Assembly (NCBI GenBank): GCA_014529385.2
Contig: CM043944.1
Location: forward strand, 173,292,740 to 173,356,739
DNA: 64,000 bases
Reading direction: 5' to 3'
DNA from: Adiantum capillus-veneris
Lineage: Eukaryota > Streptophyta > Polypodiopsida > Polypodiales > Pteridaceae
Of this stretch, positions 32,104 through 45,281 are shown in pieces (positions within the stretch are counted from its first letter, which is position 1; each line of letters starts with the position of its first letter). Position numbers and translations under genes: made by a program. Under the pieces are notes generated by a model that saw nothing but the letters and a program-made list of their open reading frames with translations, searched no databases and was not told the origin of the DNA.

Positions 32104-33768
32104 ATCCTCCCCTTGAGGTTTGGACTAGGAAGATAGAATGAAGGTTCTTTATCCACTAAGGATGACACATGGTATCCACTAAGGATGTCAATACAAGAGG
32201 AATCCTCCCCTTGAACTTTGGGCTACAACTTGATGAAGAAAGACAACACTCTAATCCAGGAGCACAGACAACATACATCTCCAATCTAGGAGAAAAATAG
32301 CATAACGCTCCAATCCTAGAGCCACACTCCGATTGAAAAGCAAAAACAACACTCTAATCCAAGAGCAAAATCTTGGAAAATGTCTGCTTCGCTATAATCC
32401 AAGAGCACCTTCGTCTTCCTTAATGCTTTATCTTCAATTGCTTCATGGTCTTTGTCTTCGTATCCTCCCCTCAAACAAGTGCTTCTTCCCCCCTTTTGTT
32501 GTGCAATCAGGCTCTATTGGAAAAACAAATGCAATGCAAAAATACTGATGTAAAAGAACTGCCAATGCGGATGCTAATGATGGTGTTGCCAATTTTCCCT
32601 CCCCTTGAAGTGAATTTTAAAATTTCCCTATGGTGAAAAGTCCTTTGACCTTAGGCAAGCTAGGGTTGTGCTTGAGGTGGGAACCCGGCACAAGCTTGAG
32701 GTGCTTGCCATGCGTGTTGACTAAGGGGCTTGAGGTGCTTGTTGTGCTTGCTGACTAAGGGGCTTGAGGTGCTTGCCATGCTTGTTAACTAAGGTGCTTC
32801 ATGTGCTTAATGACTAAGGTGCTAAGGTGCTCCATGACTAAGGTGCTTGAGGGGTTAAGGTGCTCAAAAATTCAAAGCACATCCCTACTCATGAGGGGGC
32901 GAGCCCTCATTGTAGGAGCTAGAGAGAGAACACACACCCTCACACAAGGCCGCAGATTGGTATAAAGAAAGCTACTAGGACACTTGTCAAGCTCCTCTTC
33001 ATGTTGTCCTCATGGTGGGCCTAAAGCCTATTGGTTGGCCTCCCAAGGGGTCCAATGATAATTTAGTTAATTAAATTAATTGGTTATGCATTTATCAAGT
33101 CCTCCTCCATCTCCTTCTCTAAGCTTGTGGAGAAGTTGCGAGCCTAACCAACACTCTTGGGTATGGAATTCAAATCCAACCAAAAGCCATGCTCCAATGC
33201 TTAAGCTTTCCATCTTCTCCATCTTCATTACTATGCTATTATGTATGCTAAGCAAGAAGAGTGATGATAAGTGAGGAACTATTTCTTTCTCCTATGAATG
33301 TTTCTTCTTCTTCTTCCCTACCCTCATTCCCCACTAGCTCTCTCCACCTTTGAAGGTTTTTGAGGCCTTGGGACTGAGGCATGGGATGGTTAATTCTTTC
33401 TAAAAGGTCTATGTTATGCTCGTGATGATGCATGAAGCTTTTCATCTTCATTGCATCACCTACGTCACAAGGAACACAAAGATTGTATTGTACCAAGTCT
33501 CTCTTGATGGGAGAATCTATAATACAAAAGCCTATTGGAGGGGAGACCGCAGCTCCACATAAATCTAGTCCTCAACTGTTGTCAAGTTCTCTAAACTCTC
33601 TCTCTTGAAAAAGTATTGTTCATGCCAAGTTGATTAAGTATTATGGTTATGTTGCTACCGCTAATTAAGTTCACCCTCTATGTTCTCAAAGTAGTTTCAC
33701 AAAAATTCTCACTCTAATTCTCCTAATTCCGCTATTCTCAAAGTTCATAGACCATTCCCATTACATTA
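32104..33768. other. Interior of the coding-free LTR element
   Basis: At 32,200-32,410 phrases such as ctctaatccaagagca recur. At 32,660-32,865 a diverged array of about 35-40 bp units (gcttgaggtgcttgccatgc, gttgactaaggg) is present. Short ORFs here have no recognisable domain. Confidence 0.6.
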
Positions 33769-34060
33769 TGCACACAAGTGAGTGTGTGTAGGTTGGATTA
33801 TCACTCAAGAGAATTAGGTTTGAAGATGAATTAACTTGGACTCATAAACACGATCTTGAGTAGTCATTAAGCCATCACAAGCTCATCATAAACAAGAGAG
33901 ATGTAATGCAAAATGAAATTGAGTTTGCTTATTCATGAGTGAAATGAGCTTTAAGTATCTCTACAACCTTGCACCAATACATGTGGGATAATTCCTCCTT
34001 TTCTCTCCTTGACTCATACTCTAGGACTCTAAGACTCTAGGACAAAGCTCACACCTTACA
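33769..34060 (-). repeat. 5' LTR of the coding-free element
   Basis: 292-bp partner of 31,825-32,103, with the extra copy of aagactctag near 34,030. Confidence 0.8.
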
Positions 34061-34340
34061 CCTAGAGTGATTAAAGAGACTATAGTCCACCCTCCTCATT
34101 TGTTCATGCTTGCATGTATGTGTGCGTACATGCACTGACCCAATGACCATGCTTTTCTTGGCCACAACAATGCGCGGGTCACACACCAGTATAGCATCTC
34201 ACACGGGCATGCTCAAATGGGATCGACGGCTGAGGTGATCTGGCCGTCAGATGTGCATTTGGTAAATTCGGGGCGTCTAGTAAATTCAGGAAGAAAAGTA
34301 AATTTTGGCAGGCTTGTAAATTCAGGTCGATCGGCACCCC
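34061..34340. repeat. 'gtaaattcgggg' short repeats
   Basis: Variants of (g)gtaaattc(g/a)gg(g) occur at 34,262, 34,276, 34,299 and 34,316 and again four times between 34,455 and 34,505, on either side of a SINE head. The two blocks may be one array split by the SINE insertion. Confidence 0.55.
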
Positions 34341-34402
34341 ATGTCTCGAACCCTCGACCTCCCCACCACGATCCATGTGCACTAACCACTACGCCCTCAT
34401 GC
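34341..34402 (-). repeat. tRNA-derived SINE head candidate
   Basis: On minus GCGTAGTGGTTAGTGCACAT matches an A box and GAGGGTTCGAGAC a B box, about 30 bases apart, as in tRNA-derived SINEs. A complete cloverleaf is not formed. Confidence 0.55.
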
Positions 34403-35154
34403 GTACATTGAAATATAGAGTATTTGAGGATGTCATATTGTAAATGTGGGCCGATTAGTAAATTCGGGGCAAATTTGTAAATTCGGGCAAACTGGTAAAT
34501 TCGGAGCAAACCTCAGATCTGACGGTCCATAATTGACGCGCGTCACCTTTTCCTCCTCCATTATTGATCCCATTTGACCATGCATGTGTGATATAGTGAT
34601 GAGACTAGTATAGTATAGATGGAACTTGAAAAAATTATGAGACTTCAAGGCATCCATGCATCCTCTTAAGGGAGGGTGACTCCACTTGTTTTTCCTCTTG
34701 AACGCTATAACCAAAATTTCCCTTTTCTTTCTACATCTACAATAAAGTGGGTCTGGAAAAATGTAGATGTGAATGTGTTTGTTGGGGGGATAGAGGGAGG
34801 TGCAATTTTGTATATCCGTTGCCGAAGCCGACGATAGAAGTCAGACTAACCGGTTGGGACCACTACTCTTTTTGTATCCAAGGCTCTTTGGCCATTTCTT
34901 GTGAAAACTTCTTTTTGAACTACATAAGTAGTCTATAGTAAAGAATTGGATAAAGCTTGCCGATAAGTGCCACATGGGAAGCTAATGATGACAAACTTTT
35001 GTTTTTAACCTACAAATTTCAAATCACAACACACAAACCCAACCCCCGTAGTAGGTAGAGGCAACTTGACTCTTAAGGTGAGTCTTCGCGATCGGATAAG
35101 GTTGGCCAAACCACATGGGAAATGCCCCTAAAGGGTAGAAAATGTCTTTGAGTA
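34403..35154. other. Non-coding DNA
   Basis: Contains the second gtaaattcgggg block (34,455-34,505) and a Helitron-end-like actagtatagtatagat near 34,606. The phrase gccacatgg(g)aagctaatgat near 34,969 recurs at 54,650. No gene is seen. Confidence 0.4.
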
Positions 35155-35222
35155 GTCCAGGGATGTTGAACCCACCACGTTTGAGCTCATAGGTTAAGGC
35201 TCTTCTACGTGAGCTAGCACTC
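35155..35222 (-). repeat. tRNA-derived SINE head candidate
   Basis: On minus GCTAGCTCACGTAGAAGAG resembles an A box (TRGCNNARNNGG) and GTGGGTTCAACATCC a B box, about 35 bases apart. Confidence 0.45.
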
Positions 35223-35621
35223 GTTGACAGTTTTACTGTTTTTTATAGGTCCTTGTGAGAGGGTGTTGACATTTGTTTACCTCCCTCTTTAAAAATGGGC
35301 ATTGGATTTCACGTCACACATAATCTTTTCCATCCAATTTCACTTTGTCATTTTCTCAATTTCTTACAATCTTTCCAAATGTTTTTTCATCCATCATTTT
35401 TTTATCTTTTGGAATATATTGTAATCTTAATAGTTCATTGTTACTTTTTGGATCACATAAGTAGTCCTTCACAGCGTTCAAAAAAATCTTTCTCACTAAC
35501 CTAGAAAATTTCCTCTTTAGTAAATACTAGTAAAACGGCACCGCCTTCGGTGGCGGCATAGCCCCTCTTACCTTCAAACCCATCACTCTTGATAAATTTC
35601 ATAAAAGCAAATCAAGAAAAA

Positions 35622-35670
<49 letters not shown>

Positions 35671-36412
35671 CATAGGCTTAGAGTAATCCCACCTCGATAA
35701 CTTTTAATTGAAGGTGAAAAAGCATACATACATAGTCATCTCTACTATAGTCCAAGAAACCACATCATAGCTTAGAAGTCTTGTATGTGTTCTTTTCAAA
35801 TAACCCACTATCACAAATATCATCATGTATTTGACTGACTTGGTACAAATCCTTCTTCTCAGCATAGCCTTTAAGTGAGCTCACAAAAGAAAGATTTATT
35901 CTCTTCCCCTCCATGTTTGCTTGTGTAGCAGATATTACTTCTTTTTTATGTTGCTCTATGTCGTGCTCTAAGAAGTGCACCACACTTGACATGCATACTA
36001 CCCATCCTAGAAGGGAAATTGGTCTAGAAAGGAAGATCTCTTGGAGTGTTAAGAGTTGAGCAGCAAGTAGAGAAGCCACATTAACCTTGGAGATAAAGTA
36101 TACACGGGGCGGTCATCCAATCTATGCAATAGACTACAAATGCAATGGAATTACGTAGTTATGTAAAATACGTTCTCACCTAGATAAAGGTGTTGGAATG
36201 TACATTAGTTTAAGGTTGGACTCTAAGACATGAAAGAGCAATTTTTTTTGCATTTACATAGGGCATCTAGATTGGTTTTGCATCTCAATTGAGGTTAAGA
36301 TACTTCATACGATTACTTAACGTTATTTTCAAATGATGCATAGGGACTCAGTACAGATTCAAAAGGTAAAACATCACAAATTAAAAACAAACTTTAAAAG
36401 ACTTCATATGCA
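35223..36412. other. Non-coding DNA with (CT)n
   Basis: A GC hairpin next to CTAG lies at 35,527-35,556 and (CT)n at 35,628-35,668. A minus frame at 35,765-36,079 has no recognisable domain and I leave it as unassigned. Confidence 0.4.
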
Positions 36413-36811
36413 ATGAACTCTAAAGAAATTATTAGCATCCTTCTTTGCTTCACAAAAAACACCTCCTATACACAGCAAAAAGAAGAGGAGTGCAATTTCA
36501 AACAACAGCTTCATTATCTTTTGATCTATCAAGGCCGAAGAAAAGGGAGAAAGAGATATTGTTGCAATTTTCAACATGGTGCCATGGCCGGGGATCCTTG
36601 CAAACTTGGTGAGGTCATGCTCAGAACTCACCTCAACTTTGTGGAGTTTCTGGTGCTCTTTTGTCTCTTATTTTATTCATGGGAGACCATTGCAGGGATA
36701 TGGTATATGGACACTGCACCCATTCCCCTTTGTAACATGCTTCACCCCAGATTAATCACCCTAGTCTTCTTCCAAAAGAAGATTTACGGTGATGAATGGC
36801 CAGTTGGGGTG

Positions 36812-36853
<42 letters not shown>

Positions 36854-37010
36854 AAGGGTTTTGAGGCAAAAGGGTTCACCTTGCATCCTCTCGTAGAAAA
36901 AAATGCGATGAGGATGAGAGAGAGAGAGAGAGAGATAGAGAGAGAGAAAATAGAAGGGAAGAAGTTGGAGAGATGTCGGATGACATGCTGAGGAAGGAAG
37001 GAAGGAAGGA

Positions 37011-37051
<41 letters not shown>

Positions 37052-38366
37052 TCACCTACAGTCTCACACCGCCGGCTCGCGTCAGTAACACACCAATAAT
37101 AGGCATTTGGATCTCTCAATTAGGCAACTGCAATTCTCACCTATGAGCTAAAAGCTTGCACCTGCGAGCTAAAATCTTGCACTTGTAAGCTTGCATCTTT
37201 GCTTAAATAGGCACGTCTTTTCTTCACCATCCTCTCGTCCTGTACGACCTGTCCTGGCAAGAACATAATGCAGGTGATCAAAGGTGGCGGTGATGTTGTG
37301 ATTCTGTCGAGCTGCAGTAGCGTCTGCGACCACTTTGAAATCGTCATCCTCTTCTCTCTCTTCTCTCTCTCTCTCTCTTGTGAAATCATCAACCCCTCTT
37401 CGCAAAACTACCTGTCAAGACAGTGAGCAAGTCGACCTCCTCTGGAAGCTCCCCTCACCTCCACTAAAGTTTCCATGGTGGGATCCAGCCACCTTAACTC
37501 ACCGTCTGTGAAGATAAAACTCCTACTTCTACAATGATCAGAACCCATAGGTAATTAGAACTCTCTCTACCATATACACCACGGCCAGTACCATCACCTC
37601 TCTCTACCAAAAGCCGTGACTCCCACTTCTGATGAGCGCAACGGAATTGACATGCATGAAGTGAGTGCAGAGCATGATGGCCAAATTGCAACTCCATCAC
37701 TCCTAAACCCTGGTTTCCTCCATTCTTCCATCACGCTGCAAGGCAGTATTGGCCATTGGCTGCGGTGATGAAAGTTCTGGGCACACCGAGCTATTCCATC
37801 GGCAGGTGCACGTCTTGGTCCTACTGCGGAAAACTATTTGAGAGGCGACCATGCAGTATCCTAAAAGCAAGAAAAGACATGGTGCGAGCAAGATCAGGGC
37901 TAGCCAAAGCAAAAGTAGGAACGTGTGGGTAGACCAGGATCAGCGAGAGGGGTCTGGAGCCAGAGTTATAGCAGGGCGATGGGAGAGGAGAGCAGAAATA
38001 GCTTTGCTAGGGTAGTTGCAGCACCTCGACACCTGTGGCACCTCAACCACCAAGCTTGCAGACAACTGCGGCACCTCGAGAGTATCGACAGAGCAGCTAA
38101 GGACACAGTGGAGGCATGAGTGCATCCCCGCAAATCAATGCAACGCTCCCGCTATTCGAGGCAGTGCACTTAGGGTTGGGACGGTGCTTGCGCTAACTCT
38201 ACTTATGCTACCGTTGGTCAAGGCATCCACAATCGACCCCCAGTTGAAGACCCTTGCAGGCAGGTGCTATGATGCTCCAAGAAAGGCAAGGGGGAGCCAA
38301 GAAGGCAAGGGGAGGCCCATGGATGCAAGCATTTGCAGCCACGTGGAGCTCCCTTCTGTCTTTTTA
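36413..38366. other. Microsatellite-rich DNA without a recognised gene
   Basis: (GA)n at 36,813-36,850, 36,918-36,948 and 37,014-37,048, preceded by (GGAA)n at 36,991-37,012. At 37,140-37,200 the phrase gagctaaaagcttgcacctg repeats with variation. Several short frames between 37,500 and 38,370 are of mixed composition and match nothing I know. Confidence 0.5.
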
Positions 38367-38386
38367 ATATAATAATGAGCTCACGC

Positions 38387-38405
38387 GACCCGCCTCCGGC
38401 GGGTC
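38387..38405. repeat. Perfect GC-rich hairpin GACCCGCC-TCC-GGCGGGTC
   Basis: An 8-bp perfect stem with a 3-base loop, in an otherwise AT-rich context (aataataatgagctcac upstream). It resembles the hairpins found near Helitron 3' ends, but the expected CTRR is not at the right distance. Confidence 0.6.
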
Positions 38406-38479
38406 TCGTTCGCTCTTACAAAGGGATCATTCCTATATAGTTTTCAAGCTCACTCACATGAGTATGTGTGTACGCTCTT

Positions 38480-39025
<546 letters not shown>

Positions 39026-39026
<1 letters not shown>

Positions 39027-40727
39027 AGCAAGGACATGGTAAATCAAGAGTATACCAAGTTTCACTTGCTCGAAAATAGAACTCAATAAAGTCAACTTCA
39101 AGTAATTCATATACTCTACAACAGCTTTCACTAAAAATCATCATCAACCTAAACCATAATTAATAGTTTTTTTCTCAAACCATAATTAAAATCAGGCAAG
39201 GAGTTTGTCTCTAGAGAGCGAGAGTGAGAGAGGACTACATTCTAAGATGTGTGTCAAGATACATAAATTCCAACACCCGATGTATATCAAGGGACATAAA
39301 TGACCATCACCATCAATAAAATAAGGTCCCGGAACCATCACTTGGTGTCCGCATTATCAAAGTCGAATGCCACACACACTTTTCCCAAGGCATCGAGTAG
39401 AGTGATACAACACATACATCTCTATCCTCCAGCCGGAACAATTGGAGGATAAATGTCACCATATGAATATAGTGTATTAAGTGGGAGTTGGTCCCCCACC
39501 TCTCAACACTCACAGCATGGCCATTATCATGGTCAATATAAACTTTAATGTGATAATATATTTGCAAGCCATTGATATAATGGTAATTAACACCCAGCAA
39601 AATATACCGCCGATAATAATGGTTCATGTTTACAAAAACATACTCATTGTTAAATCATGAATTACATTACATGACGCAAAAATATAAACCATTTTCAATA
39701 AATCTTGTTTTGCCGTATTGGACAACTTCAAAGTCTTCAATGATGGGAACAACATCATTAGCATGTAAAGGCCCCTTCCAAAACCATGGATCTATATCAC
39801 AATTGTGTAGTTAATTATCATAGATAAAATAGTTAATTACCATAGAAAAATGTTGGTAGCTGCATATGCATCCATGTCACGTATTGTAGAGTGGTAGGCC
39901 ATCTCTAACCAAGAAAAGATAAATAAATTCAGATATTGAAGCTCTCTTAAAAACGAAGTTATATTCTTCAAAATGATAAAGTGACATGCTATTAGCTAAT
40001 AAACTTACCATAAACTTCTTGACACACCACAACCTCTCCAAATTCCCATTGTTTTATTTTCTCTCTCTCTCATCCTCCATATGATCTGTTCTATAAAAAT
40101 CATCTTTAACCATTCGATAGTGTATTCATTATATATATAATGTGTGTGATCGATTGCGAGAAGAGTGTCTCTCTCCCAGAGGTCAAGCCTTCTGGGTGAG
40201 TGAGGTTGAGTTTTACGGCATGAATACATCAATGCCCGATAGGCAACAAACCCAAATCCCCTTGGGAATCAACAAACCCAAATCCGCCTCAGAGATCAAG
40301 GATGTAGTTGGTGAAAACCGAGATGCCCCATGCATGTGACACCTTTACAATCTCCTTCCACCTCTCTTTGCTTGCCAAGAAGGCGATGGTTGGCATGGAA
40401 ATGAATGCCAATGAGGAAGCTACACATGTTGCTCAATTGGTGCTTGTTGGATTGACGCAAAGGGCTTTATCATGGTGGTGTGTGTATGTAATCATGATGG
40501 TGCATGTATATATCTTGAAGGAGATAGAGATAGAGATAGGTAGAGAGAGAGAGAGAGGGAGAGAACGGTGAGATGATGCTTCTATGCAACAAATCAAAGA
40601 CGTGAAACTGGGTTCACATTTTCTCTCGACTAACGTAGACATATAAGGCGAGGTTAGTACGTGCATGGAAATAGTGTGCCATGTCATCAAACCGGGGTCA
40701 AGTGCATTTTAACAGACTGAAATTGTA
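39026..40727. other. Non-coding DNA, nothing recognised
   Basis: Short frames on both strands have no domain signature. A (GA)n-like run lies at 40,526-40,563. The phrase aacaaacccaaatcc is duplicated at 40,248 and 40,270. Confidence 0.4.
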
Positions 40728-41230
40728 ACATCCCAGTTAGATTTTGGGCTTGCCTTAAAAAAAAACCGAGAGAATTTCAAGTTTGCCCTTATTTTCACCG
40801 GTTAGGGTAAATGTATTTTTCTAGCACTGTTTGTGATTTTGACAACTCCAGCTTGTGGTTATAAAACCCCAATTTGATTCCTCAACTCAGCGTAGGTTCA
40901 TCGTTATAGATCAGACTACTATGCTCTCACAAATTCTCTGTAGGTGTTTCCTCCCAAGGAGCTCCTCCCCTTGTCCATGCAATTCATGGCCCTTTTAACT
41001 GCAACGCTCTCTCCCTTCTTAGCCCTCTGAGTGTTTGAGAAAAATGTGTCCTTCAGTGTAATATATTGCCATTTTTAATTTCAAAACTGCCGATTGAGGG
41101 CAAGGGAAAAAGGAGAAATTCCGCTCCAAAACAGAGAAATATAGTATAAAATCTCGAAAAAGTAAACTAATTTTCTAAAATTTCGTCCTGACAAAAACCA
41201 GGAAAGGAATTTGTATGTTTGGAAAAATGA
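40728..41230 (+). repeat. LTR-like dispersed repeat, copy A
   Basis: It begins TGTAACATCCCAG and carries a TATA-like ttataaaacc near 40,858. The part 40,743-41,230 matches 44,325-44,815 in the opposite orientation over most of its length, for example agaaaaatacattt and gaaattctc. The copies are clearly diverged. A solo LTR of one family is the simplest explanation. Confidence 0.5.
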
Positions 41231-41661
41231 TTTTTCTTGAACACGGCTCTGACCCTCTGATGCACTGCCTTCTGTAGCAAGGAAGCTCGCCTCCCAACCC
41301 CCGAGGCCTTGCGCCTCTGTCTTCTGCACCTGGCACCTCTGGTCCCTACTCCCTACGTGAGGCCAGAGCCCCTTTTTCTAATTTTCTCTTGCTGCTCTCT
41401 GTCGCTTGTGGACTTGCCTAGCTACACTACCCGGAGGCCACACTCCCTTCTCCACCGCGGCACTCCTCTTATCTACAACGCTCCTTCTCCCTCCTCGTCA
41501 AGGCCTCCCATTGTGGCTCCCTTCTCCCCTGTAGCCGGCCAGGTTGTTCACGGCCCCTTCTTTTTACACAACTGGCCGCATCTCTATCCAGCTGACGATC
41601 TTGAAAGGTTACCTTTAAGAGTTTTGTGCAAGTGCTTTTCTTTGAGCAAGTAAGGATAGCA

Positions 41662-41919
41662 ATGGCGGGTGGTATTTTGATCAGTGATCTCCCTAAGAAT
41701 GTAATAGCACTCCTGCTACAAGCTAAGAGCTCCTCTGAGGAACACAATGAGGATGTCATTGCTGCACAAAACAATGGACGCACACAAGAAGAAGAGTGAG
41801 ACTCAGTAAACAATGGGTATAAATGTGACCAGTGTAAATGGAATGGTAGTGCATGCAGAGAGCGCAAAGGGCAACATGAGACATCAAGAGGTTTTTGCAT
41901 TGAAACAGTCAAAAGCTAG
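41662..41919 (+). pseudogene. Short reading frame with one TGA, next to the CACTA insertion
   Basis: MAGGILISDLPKNVIALLLQ runs to a TGA at 41,797. The same frame then stays open to 41,919 with YKCDQCKWNGSAC, a possible C-x2-C zinc motif. The product is not recognised. It ends 52 bp before the left end of the CACTA element, so it may be the disrupted target, or it may be chance. Confidence 0.3.
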
Positions 41920-41971
41920 AAATCTGATCCTTCATAGGCTGTTATCTGTTAAGCATGGCTCGTTTGCTATG

Positions 41972-42005
41972 CACAAGGAACTTTGGACATGTTACCATAT
42001 AGCAA
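41972..42005 (+). repeat. Left terminal inverted repeat of the CACTA element
   Basis: Begins CACAAGGAACTTTGGACATG and ends TTACCATATAGCAA. Its partner lies at 53,729-53,762. Six of 34 positions differ. Confidence 0.88.
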
Positions 42006-42029
42006 CACCCAATGCGTTTTGTGTACTTC

Positions 42030-42450
42030 CTAGATAGAACTAGAAACTTTAGAGCTGTTTTCTAGATGGATCTAGCAAAATTATTATTTTACAGAATTTC
42101 CCATATGGTGAGTTGTAGTTTTCTACATGGAACTAGAAAATTCAAAGTGCCTCTAGATTTTCTAAATGGTAAGTATGTGGAGTTGCTAGATCCAAGTAGG
42201 AAATTCCAATTTTTTTATATGGTAAGTTAGTAATTGTTAGATGAAACTAGCAATTTATAAGCTCCGTTGGGTTTCGTATATAGTAAGTTTGTAGAGTTGC
42301 TAGCTACAAAGAGCAAAATTCTGAGTTTCTATATGGTAAGTTAAGAATTGCTCGATGGGACAAGCAATCTCAAGGTGCCTCTAGAGTTTTGTTATAGTAG
42401 CTATGTGGTTACTAGTTAGAGCCAGCAAATCCTAGGTCCAACACAATTAC
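42030..42450 (+). repeat. Left subterminal repeat array (~57-bp units)
   Basis: Words of the form atatggtaagtt occur at 42,103, 42,165, 42,218, 42,278, 42,335 and 42,391, a spacing of 53-62 bp. Each unit also has a ctagatg(g)aactagcaa palindrome-like motif. Arrays like this beside the ends of CACTA elements are binding sites of the accessory TNPA-type protein in En/Spm. That role here is inferred. Confidence 0.75.
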
Positions 42451-44324
42451 TGAATAGCAAGTATACAAGTTCACACTTAGAACATGGTAACTATCTACTG
42501 ATAAGCATTTACAATGAAAAACTAAGATTAGAATTGGTTTCCTATACATTTCTTATGATAGTCTGTTTGTTAACAAAAGCACAACATTTTGTACATTTTA
42601 TCATGTAGAAAATTATATTCTTTCTCATTGTATTTGATAGAGTGCTTAACATCATGAGATTCTAGTGAACATGCACAAATATCTAGTTAGGTGAAGTTGC
42701 AAAAAGGGGAAAGATAGGCCCTTCAGGCAAAGGCAACTCAAATGTGGCTTGATAGTGTACGGCTCCATGTCTTGAAACACTGGTTTAATGTACTGAAGAA
42801 AGCAAGTCAAGTGCAATGAGCGGGTTATGAAGCTTTAAGGCATCCATTTGCATGTGTTGTGATGCAAGGTTGCTTGCAAGCCATAATTTATATTACACTT
42901 GTCATATAGTCGAAATCGTTCATGATATTGCAAGCATTTTTAACTAATTTTGGACTAGGCTCTAATACAAGCAATTCTAACTGCTTTATTTTTGTAGAGT
43001 TAATTCAACTTTTGACATCAGCTTTTATCTTCTTTTGTGTTTATTTGTGTTACACTGTATTGCCTTTGCAGGACCAAGGTGTTGATAGAGGGATTGAGCT
43101 CTAGAATAAAATATAACAACTTGTCATGCCTTCCTTAGCTCTACATGCCATCACCCTCAACATAATCGCATGTGCCATATTATGCTACAAGAAATATTAG
43201 CACTCTTTGAGCAACACCGCTTGGTTGAAGCTACTTGCCAAAGTTTGGCAAGTATAATAACGAGCTCAAGGCCAACTTCTTCTTTGAGTCTTGCATAAAC
43301 TTCATCCAAGCCTAAGTAATAGTATGAGTGATTGTCAACAAAAAAACCCTTTTGGTTTCAAGTTTTACCCTATTTTCAAATTTCTAGCAATTGTCCTTGC
43401 AAGCTTCTTTTGATGGACTAGCTTTGTTACCTATTTCAATGCTTCACTATATTACAAACTCCACCATAGTACTCTTTCCACACAAGCTAGAGCTCAATGA
43501 TGTAGCTTTTCTTGAACCAAATATTCTAGCTATTCCAATCAACTACCTCGATCTCCAATAGCATGTTCTCTCTTATAGAAGCTTTCAACAAAATTCCTTG
43601 GCATGTCATGCATAATGAATTTACCACAACATAGTGAGCTTCTAGAAGACACACCACATATCTAGCTAAGTGTGGTTGATGTCCTGATTCCTCACACCGT
43701 ATACTTACATATGTGCATTTTGAGGGTAGGAAATTACACCGATCTTATGCAACAAAATCACCTATTTGCATACATCTTGGCCAAAATGAGAATATATCCT
43801 TATGTAAGTTTATTGTATTTTGATTGTTGGTTGCTATTTTTTAACTCTTTCACTTCTTCAAATTCCATCTCCTCTCTTCAATTGTTTCACACTTAAAAGC
43901 TCAATTCTAGGACCTGATGCATGAAGTATATCAAAAGAAATCAATACGTCAAAAGCTTATGATGCCCAGGTTAACTTTTTCTATTCATGAAAATATCCTA
44001 CGATGGGACTTACATGTTGATCGTTCTTCACCATTAAGTGGCACTCACCATGCTTATGTGTCATGCACCCTTAAAAGCCCACACAATTTGCAAAGTTTGA
44101 ATTAAATTATGCAACTTAATGTTGTGGCTATAGATTTCAATGTATAATGAGTATTGTCACATACATGAGAGAGAGCAATGAATGGTGTATGATCATTGTT
44201 CACATGTGTGTGTGTGAGAGAGAGAGAGAGAGGTAGAGAGAGATTAGTAGGTTTTCTCGTCTTCAAATATAAAATTTAGAGGTAAATTTCAAAATTTGTA
44301 GGTGGGATTACACTAAACTTAGGT

Positions 44325-44815
44325 TTTTTTCGAGCATAAGTTCGGGAAAAGTGATTTTCACAAACATTTAAAAATCCCTCCAAGACAAATATGAACCGGA
44401 AATTTTACAATACTAGCCGATATTATTTCCATGTATTTTAAACGGAATTTTTTCCTTCTTGCCCTCCACTCCCCAAATTCTTTTCTTTAATTCTTTTAAA
44501 CCCCCGCCCCCCCCAAATTCTCTTCTTTTAATAAATCTTTAATTCTTTTACTGCGCCTAGCATACCTTGTGTAGAGCAAAAACCATAACTTTCATCATTC
44601 AAAAGAGTGTACATTTGGGAGGACGCATTGCACAATGGTGGCTAGCAAGTGGCGACCATAGCTTGAGCCTTCATGTCTGCGAATGGAGCTGAAAAGTGCC
44701 CAATAGCGGTACATTTCCGGAGCGAGGGGGGGGGCTAGAAAAATACATTTTTCCTAGCCGAACAAAATAAGGGGAAACTTCAAATTCTCATGGTTTTTAG
44801 GTCAAAATTTGAAGC
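44325..44815 (-). repeat. LTR-like dispersed repeat, copy B
   Basis: Diverged, opposite-orientation relative of 40,743-41,230. Shared blocks include gctagaaaaatacattt and aaattctc..ggttttt. As it lies inside the CACTA element while copy A is outside, the two are independent insertions and not terminal repeats of one unit. Confidence 0.6.
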
Positions 44816-44921
44816 TTTGTCAATAATCTATCCATTTCTAGGGATATTCTTTTGACTCTAGCACATAACATGAGGGCCTACACTTTGGCATACATGACTC
44901 AAACTCGGTTTTGAGAAGCTG

Positions 44922-45113
<192 letters not shown>

Positions 45114-45281
45114 AACTTTGGTCCGCATAAACGAACAATTCCTTCCCCATGTCGGGACATATCAAATATGTTAAAGATGTTAATAGCTTTGTGTTAAAGA
45201 TGCTAATGTTTTGATTTGTAAAGATACTAATATTCTAAATCCGCACTATTCTTTTCATTGTTCTTTGGTTGCTAGTTCAAA

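Larger units (their letters stand above)
31825..34060 (-). mobile_element. Coding-free LTR element (LARD/TRIM-like)
   Basis: Two direct repeats, 31,825-32,103 and 33,769-34,060, enclose 1.67 kb. On minus they start TGTAAGGTGTGAG and end CTTGTGTGCA. Directly before the 3' copy on minus is the purine run AAGGGGAGGAT, a good polypurine tract. The repeats differ by scattered substitutions and a 10-bp insertion (a repeated aagactctag) in the right copy, so it is older than the copia element. No gag or pol is found inside. A target duplication is not visible (CATCG against CCTAG in plus-strand flanks), so the ends may have been altered. Confidence 0.7.

Noticed and set aside
34341-34402. A functional tRNA gene
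   Set aside because: A and B boxes are present but no acceptor, anticodon or T stems pair. A SINE head is more likely. The same holds at 7,921 and 35,155.
36413-36991. 192-aa plus frame as a gene
   Set aside because: The second half is (GA)n translation and the first half has no domain or codon pattern supporting it.
41427-41432. CACTAC upstream of the Tnp2 gene as the left end of the transposon
   Set aside because: No inverted partner TAGTG with a matching 3-bp duplication was found. The CACAAGG/CCTTGTG pair at 41,972 and 53,762 fits much better.
40743-44815. Opposite-oriented repeats as terminal inverted repeats of one transposon
   Set aside because: One copy lies inside and the other outside the well-defined CACTA element, and no duplication flanks the pair.
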